DNA from: Planococcus sp. MB-3u-03
GTDB taxonomy: Bacteria > Bacillota > Bacilli > Bacillales_A > Planococcaceae
NCBI RefSeq assembly: GCF_002833405.1
Contig: NZ_CP025135.1
Span: 415,501 to 479,500 of the forward strand
Reading direction: 5' to 3'
Length of the DNA stretch: 64,000 bases
This document shows, piece after piece, positions 60,132 to 64,000 of this stretch. The notes beneath the pieces are model-generated. The model was not told the origin of the DNA, ran no database searches, and saw nothing but the letters and a program-made list of their open reading frames with translations. Position numbers and translations under genes: made by a program. Each line of letters starts with the position of its first letter. The first letter of the stretch is position 1.

Positions 60132-60680
60132 ATGAATCAGGCACCAGAGAATTACGGGTCCATTAAAAGGACAGGAGAAAAAGCTCTTGGCATCATCGGT
60201 TCCATTTTCAATGTAATCGGCATCATTTTATCGATTATTGTCATCACCAGTCTGAGCGGTTTTGAAGGCAGCCAGATGCAAATGCAGATGGAAGAGGAAC
60301 TGCGCAACGATCCGAACATCACGAACCCACAAGATGCCGAGATGGCGGTGGATACTTTTAATGCTGTAGTGGGTGGATTCGATGTCATTGGCTGGGTATT
60401 GGTTATCCTGCTTGCGATCAGTACGGTCTTCGCCATTTTGGCCATCACGAAATTGAAATCTTTTGATACCGCAAACACGGCAGGCATTTTCTTCATCCTC
60501 GCCGGAATCTTCGCCGGGATCTTGTCGCTGACATCCATCCTCTTCTACATCGCTGCGATCATGTGCTTCGTGCGCAAGCCGCCGCTCCGTGAAGATGAAT
60601 TGATGGGCCGCAGCAATGAACCGGCCACAAGAAGTGATGCGGTAACGCGTGAAGACGACACGCCGTACCGCCCGTTGTAA
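60132..60680 (+). CDS. DUF4064-family membrane protein
   Basis: A protein of 182 residues with four hydrophobic stretches (ALGIIGSIFNVIGIILSIIVI; VIGWVLVILLAISTVFAILAI; GIFFILAGIFAGI; SLTSILFYIAAIMCFV), an extracellular loop with MQMQMEEEL and a cytosolic acidic tail. The IGSIFNVIGI and LKSF...AGIFFILAGI pattern is that of DUF4064 proteins of Bacillales. Function is unknown. The ATG at 60132 has GGGAGGG upstream. Confidence 0.82.
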   Translation: MNQAPENYGSIKRTGEKALGIIGSIFNVIGIILSIIVITSLSGFEGSQMQMQMEEELRNDPNITNPQDAEMAVDTFNAVVGGFDVIGWVLVILLAISTVFAILAITKLKSFDTANTAGIFFILAGIFAGILSLTSILFYIAAIMCFVRKPPLREDELMGRSNEPATRSDAVTREDDTPYRPL

Positions 60681-60714
60681 GAAAAGAGAAATAGTGGAAT
60701 TTCAGATGCAAGAA

Positions 60715-60747
60715 AAAACTCCCTCGAAGCGAATTCGAGGGAGTTTT
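60715..60747. terminator. Bidirectional terminator between the DUF4064 and GNAT genes
   Basis: AAAAACTCCCTCGAA-GCGAA-TTCGAGGGAGTTTTT. Confidence 0.9.
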
Positions 60748-60762
60748 TGTGTAGCTATGGGT

Positions 60763-61254
60763 TTATTGAGCTTGGCCAGAAAGGTCGAAAACGTATTTGG
60801 CTGTCTGAAGGGGGTGCCCTTCGAACAATTCCTCAAATTCTTCGAGCAAGAGGAAGCCGTTCGCTTCGTAGAAGTTGCGGCCTTTTTGGTTCTCGCTTTC
60901 GACGTAGACGAATAATTGCTGCCCGCCTTTTAAGCGCGACAAGCCGTCCGACAATAGTTTCTTGCCGAAGCCTGAACGCTGGTGCTCGGGCTTCATGTAC
61001 ATGGCGATCAATTCGGCATCGCCGTCTTCATCGACTTTCGTGAAGTTTGCGAAGCCTACAGCCTGCCCGTCTTGTTCGGCAAGCAGGAGGATCGTCCGCT
61101 CCATGCGCATTTCGAGCATTGGGGTCGAGTAGGATTGCTCCAAAAACTTCTGTTGTATAGGAGATGGAATGATCCCTTCGTACGTATCATTCCAGCTGAT
61201 GTGAGCGATTTCCCGTACAGATTCGATATCTGCCGGTGTACCTGTGCGAATCAT
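60763..61254 (-). CDS. GNAT N-acetyltransferase
   Basis: A single GNAT domain of 163 residues: MIRTGTPADIESVREIAHISW at the start, IAMYMKPEHQRSGFGKKLLSDGL for acetyl-CoA binding and ENQKGRNFYEANGFLLLEE. It resembles PhiC31/PaiA-like acetyltransferases; the substrate is unknown. CCAGAGGTG lies before the ATG. It is convergent with the DUF4064 gene. Confidence 0.88.
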   Translation of the reverse strand: MIRTGTPADIESVREIAHISWNDTYEGIIPSPIQQKFLEQSYSTPMLEMRMERTILLLAEQDGQAVGFANFTKVDEDGDAELIAMYMKPEHQRSGFGKKLLSDGLSRLKGGQQLFVYVESENQKGRNFYEANGFLLLEEFEELFEGHPLQTAKYVFDLSGQAQ

Positions 61255-61348
61255 GCGATCACCTCTGGAATTATTTTTGCTATCATATCAAACTCTAGCC
61301 TGAATAGCCATTGATGTGGAATAATGAAATCACAGGAGGCGATTGATT

Positions 61349-61807
61349 ATGGCGTGGAAAAGTTATCAATTTGACGACTTCACAGCACAAGCATTATACA
61401 ATATATTGAAGCTTCGTGTCGAAGTATTTGTTGTAGAACAGAATTGTCCGTATCCGGAATTGGACGGCTTGGATGAAGTCTCAACCCATATCGTGTACGA
61501 AGAAGACGGCAAGGTGCTTGCCTATGCCCGGCTGGTGCCGGCAGGGAAAAAATACGATGCGCCATCGATCGGCCGCGTCATCGTCCGAAAAGAGGCGCGT
61601 GGCCGCGGGCTGGCAAAAGAACTCCTCGAGCGCTCTATCCGCTATATTGACGAACAATGGAAAGAACCCGAGATTCAATTGCAAGGGCAAGAGTATTTGA
61701 AAGACTTTTATGGCTCATTCGGTTTTGAAGCGATTTCGGAGGTTTACGACGAGGACGGCATCCCGCATATCGACATGAAACGATCTGCGGCCGAAACAGC
61801 TGGATGA
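61349..61807 (+). CDS. elaA: ElaA-type GNAT acetyltransferase
   Basis: A protein of 152 residues with the ElaA signature: KLRVEVFVVEQNCPYPELDGLD near residue 20 and IGRVIVRKEARGRGLAKELLERSI for CoA, then YGSFGFEAISEVYDEDGIPHIDM at the end. Function is not established. The ATG at 61349 has ACAGGAGG 8 nt upstream; an in-frame TTG at 61343 is rejected. Confidence 0.9.
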   Translation: MAWKSYQFDDFTAQALYNILKLRVEVFVVEQNCPYPELDGLDEVSTHIVYEEDGKVLAYARLVPAGKKYDAPSIGRVIVRKEARGRGLAKELLERSIRYIDEQWKEPEIQLQGQEYLKDFYGSFGFEAISEVYDEDGIPHIDMKRSAAETAG

Positions 61808-61874
61808 TTCATGATTAGCTTTAGGCGATTAGGGTAAACAAGGGATAACAAGAAAAGTAAAAGGAGTGCTGCAA

Positions 61875-62279
61875 ATGGCTAGGAAAAAAGGTGGCGGCAG
61901 AGGCTTGCTTTTGGCAGGACTGGCAGCCGGTGCATACGCATATTTCAAAAAACCGGAAAACCGCGAGAAAGCAACTGTTGCATTTAATGATGTGAAAGCG
62001 AAGGTGAATGAGTATATGGAATCCCAAAACTTAGACCAGAACAAAAACCAGCAAGACCAAAAAACTGAAGGCTTGGACAAGACCGACTTGCAGGAAAACA
62101 AGATGACTTCTGAAGGCGGTACGCAAGCAACTGTCCAGTATTACAATGAAAAAGAGCAGAAAGAAAAGAAAGAAGACAATGACGATGTGAAACTTTCTTC
62201 AAACGATGACAGCAAAGAAAAATCGGAAAACACCGATTCGGTTTCGTCCGAGCCGCGTTTGAATACCGATAAGCTGTAA
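61875..62279 (+). CDS. YtxH-like small stress-type protein with acidic tail
   Basis: A protein of 134 residues. An N-terminal basic patch and glycine-rich membrane helix (KKGGGRGLLLAGLAAGAYAYF) is followed by KKPENREKATVAFNDVKAKVNEYM, as in YtxH-type proteins, and then about 85 residues of disordered, Lys/Glu/Asp/Gln-rich sequence ending LNTDKL. The tail looks hydrophilin-like. AAGGAG is 9 nt upstream. A weak GGGTAA element near 61832 may be sigma-B-related but its -35 box is poor. Confidence 0.75.
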   Translation: MARKKGGGRGLLLAGLAAGAYAYFKKPENREKATVAFNDVKAKVNEYMESQNLDQNKNQQDQKTEGLDKTDLQENKMTSEGGTQATVQYYNEKEQKEKKEDNDDVKLSSNDDSKEKSENTDSVSSEPRLNTDKL

Positions 62280-62282
62280 ATT

Positions 62283-62325
62283 CCAAAAAGACCGTCCTGG
62301 CACCTGTGCCGAGGCGGTCTTTTTC
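62283..62325. terminator. Terminator between the YtxH-like gene and the MFS gene
   Basis: AAAAAGACCG-...-CGGTCTTTTT with a GCACCTGTGC inner hairpin; usable both ways. Confidence 0.8.
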
Positions 62326-62338
62326 GTTGCCGAGAAAA

Positions 62339-63475
62339 TCAGCGTTCGAGCGTTAGCCAATTGGCTAAAGCGATCGACAGCAATAACGCACCGCTGAACA
62401 GGAAACCGCCGTCTGCAGTGAGTGCCAAAGCCCCGGTGACTCCGGATCCTGCAACGACGCCGATAGAGAAAAAGGCGTAAAAATATCCGTAAGCCCGCCC
62501 TCTTGAAGCGGGTTCTGTGGCATCGATCAATAAAGAATTGATCGAAGGGAACAACAGCGCGAAACCGAAGCCATACGTACACATCGCCGCATACAGCAGC
62601 GGTTCTGATGAGATATTGGCGAGCGCGAAAAGCGAAGCCCCCATGATGGCAAAGCCGATGATCAAAGTAGTGATCGGGCGGACGGCATCGAACAGCCGAT
62701 TGATCGGCAATAGAAAGACCAGGATGGCCGACAAGCCGAATGCACTCAGCAATAAGCCGCTCAGCTGAGTGGGAAACCCGAGCGCTTCCACTTTCAGCGG
62801 CAGCATATAAGCGAGCACGCCTTGGGAGAACATCAAAAAGAACGCGCCTGAAAACGAGCGCCAAAGCCCAGAGTTCCATTGGAAAGCTTGGCGTTTAGCC
62901 GAAGAACTGTCCGTTTGTTTTTTTACTTGATGTGTCCGCAATAGAAAGAAGGCTGCAATCGCGAGCAAGCCGATCAAGGTGCCGGTGACAGCCATGGTTT
63001 CCGGAACGCTGCCCCGGCTCGTATAAATCGCTCCATAGGCGGGGCCGATGATTGCCGCAAGGCCGACGAAGGCCCCGGAAATCGCTGCGTTTTTGCCGCG
63101 GCGGCTATGGTCGGTGCGGTTCGCTAAATAAGTGAACGCAGCCGGTACCGTCAATCCGGCAGCCAAGCCATGAAGAAAGCGGATGGCAAGGAGACTGTAA
63201 GGGCCGTCCGCCAAGCCGTAGATGAACAGCGCCACACTTGTCGTCGCAAGCCCTGTCAGCAAGATGGCGAAAGGCCCTTTGCGGTCGGAGAATATGCCTG
63301 AGATGATATTGCCGAATGTATTCGACAATGAATACATTCCGACAGCCAAACCCGCCAAAAACGGACCGGCGCCGAGCGATACGGCAAACGGGCTGATGAT
63401 CGGCAGTTGGGCAAATAAATCGAAAAACGCGAAGAAGATGATAAGATAAATGAAAAAGCGCAAGGGGGTCCCCAA
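62339..63475 (-). CDS. MFS transporter, drug/sugar efflux type
   Basis: An MFS protein of 378 residues with 12 spans and the loop 2-3 motif GIFSDRKGP. The second half contains GLLLSAFGLSAILVFLLPINRLFD and SRGRAYGYFYAFFSIGVVAG, resembling YfkF/YttB-type multidrug or sugar exporters. The substrate is unknown. Start TTG 63475 is very close to AAAGGAAG, so an in-frame TTG twelve bases on may be the real start. Confidence 0.8.
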   Translation of the reverse strand: MGTPLRFFIYLIIFFAFFDLFAQLPIISPFAVSLGAGPFLAGLAVGMYSLSNTFGNIISGIFSDRKGPFAILLTGLATTSVALFIYGLADGPYSLLAIRFLHGLAAGLTVPAAFTYLANRTDHSRRGKNAAISGAFVGLAAIIGPAYGAIYTSRGSVPETMAVTGTLIGLLAIAAFFLLRTHQVKKQTDSSSAKRQAFQWNSGLWRSFSGAFFLMFSQGVLAYMLPLKVEALGFPTQLSGLLLSAFGLSAILVFLLPINRLFDAVRPITTLIIGFAIMGASLFALANISSEPLLYAAMCTYGFGFALLFPSINSLLIDATEPASRGRAYGYFYAFFSIGVVAGSGVTGALALTADGGFLFSGALLLSIALANWLTLER

Positions 63476-63654
63476 CTTCCTTTAAGATGTAGTGATGAGT
63501 GGAATTTCCAACTTCGGCGGCGTGTGTGTGACTAGGACCGGCGCGGGCGAAAGGCGCCTGATTGAAAAGAAATAAATGCGGCAAGGTGGATTACATTCCG
63601 CTTTGTTTAGGGTATTGAAACACATGACCTTATTATAGCACCGGAGGGAAAAAG

Positions 63655-64000
63655 ATGAAAAAAGCGATGTTTATATGGAACCCTTCCTCAGGGAAGGAAA
63701 AAGCGGCGGATTATAAAGATTTTGCCGAAAAGACATTAACGGAAATGGGCTACGAAGCCGATACGCGTGAAACGACAGGGCCGGGAGATGCCACGCATTT
63801 TGCCGAAGAAGCCTGCGAAAAACAGTATGACCTTGTCGTGGCGATGGGCGGCGACGGAACGATCAACGAAGCGGTATCGGGTTTGGCAGAAAAAGAACAT
63901 GAACCGCTTTTCGGGTTGGTTCCACTCGGCACAGTCAACGACTTTGCGCGTGCGCTCGGCATTTCATTGGATCCGGAAGAAGCAATTGAAGGCTTGAAAA
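63655..64000 (+). CDS. Diacylglycerol/lipid kinase (DgkB/YegS family), 5' part
   Basis: Runs off the end of the window; 115 codons are visible. The N-terminus MKKAMFIWNPSSGKEKAADY and the DAGK-catalytic motifs AMGGDGTINEAVSGL and LVPLGTVNDFARALGI are clear. The family phosphorylates diacylglycerol to recycle lipids into phosphatidate (DgkB) or phosphorylates related lipids (BmrU/YegS); which member this is cannot be told from the part seen. CGGAGGG lies before the ATG. Confidence 0.9.
   Translation, partial: MKKAMFIWNPSSGKEKAADYKDFAEKTLTEMGYEADTRETTGPGDATHFAEEACEKQYDLVVAMGGDGTINEAVSGLAEKEHEPLFGLVPLGTVNDFARALGISLDPEEAIEGLK

Overview
The window is a compact, gene-dense stretch of a low-GC Gram-positive (Bacillales) chromosome. 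Gene content, gene order and strong AGGAGG-type ribosome binding sites point to the Planococcaceae, most likely Planococcus/Planomicrobium. That placement is an inference from protein resemblance, since no rRNA marker lies in the window. I see no tRNA, rRNA, integrase, transposase, phage gene or CRISPR array.

Layout. 1-4.3 kb: the end of a CydC-like ABC exporter, a 309-bp repeat element, and a cold-response unit (fatty acid desaturase, DesK kinase, DesR regulator). 4.3-11.9 kb: a general stress protein, PutP, a BCCT osmolyte carrier, two VOC proteins, HflX and a lipoprotein. 11.9-13 kb: about 0.9 kb of ~220-bp tandem repeats. 13-16.5 kb: Fur-controlled petrobactin-type importer yclNOP and a PAP2 protein. 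16.6-18.4 kb: glnK-amtB with three GlnR/TnrA-like boxes. 18.4-26 kb: a family-4-like UDG, a ZIP transporter, NiaP, a GNAT protein and an OpuC-type osmolyte importer. 26-30.2 kb: a FadR-type operator and a beta-oxidation cluster. 30.2-35.6 kb: a tryptophan T-box and trpDCFBA (no trpE), then Mpg glycosylase. 35.6-38.3 kb: a DJ-1/PfpI protein, a second copy of the 309-bp repeat, and arsR-arsB. 38.3-50.2 kb: GNAT, PpaC, FrnE, AzoR, a Rieske oxidoreductase, YceI, MurB, a K+/H+ antiporter, penicillin acylase and two CrcB fluoride channels. 50.2-64 kb: P1 peptidase, UspA, cadC-cadA, several GNAT proteins, MntR, CvfB, YpuA, MhqO, small membrane proteins, an MFS pump and the start of a diacylglycerol kinase.

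Regulatory logic can be read directly in many places: Fur, GlnR/TnrA, FadR, Trp T-box, ArsR and CadC sites, MhqR-like TCTCGAATT sites at three loci (azoR, yceI, mhqO), and probable sigma-B promoters at four small stress-type genes. Together they describe a soil or marine stress-tolerant bacterium handling osmotic, cold, metal, quinone and nitrogen stress.

Two points matter most. First, the two copies of the 309-bp structured element each sit between duplicated copies of the local Rho-independent terminator. The two terminators are unrelated in sequence, so the pattern suggests an element that targets and duplicates terminators. Second, at least seven, probably eight, places show exactly one missing base in an otherwise intact gene (CaiB twice, TrpD, Rieske protein, YceI, CrcB twice, and probably the TrpF/TrpB junction). 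Systematic assembly indels are more likely than real pseudogenes, so frameshift and fusion calls here should be treated with caution.
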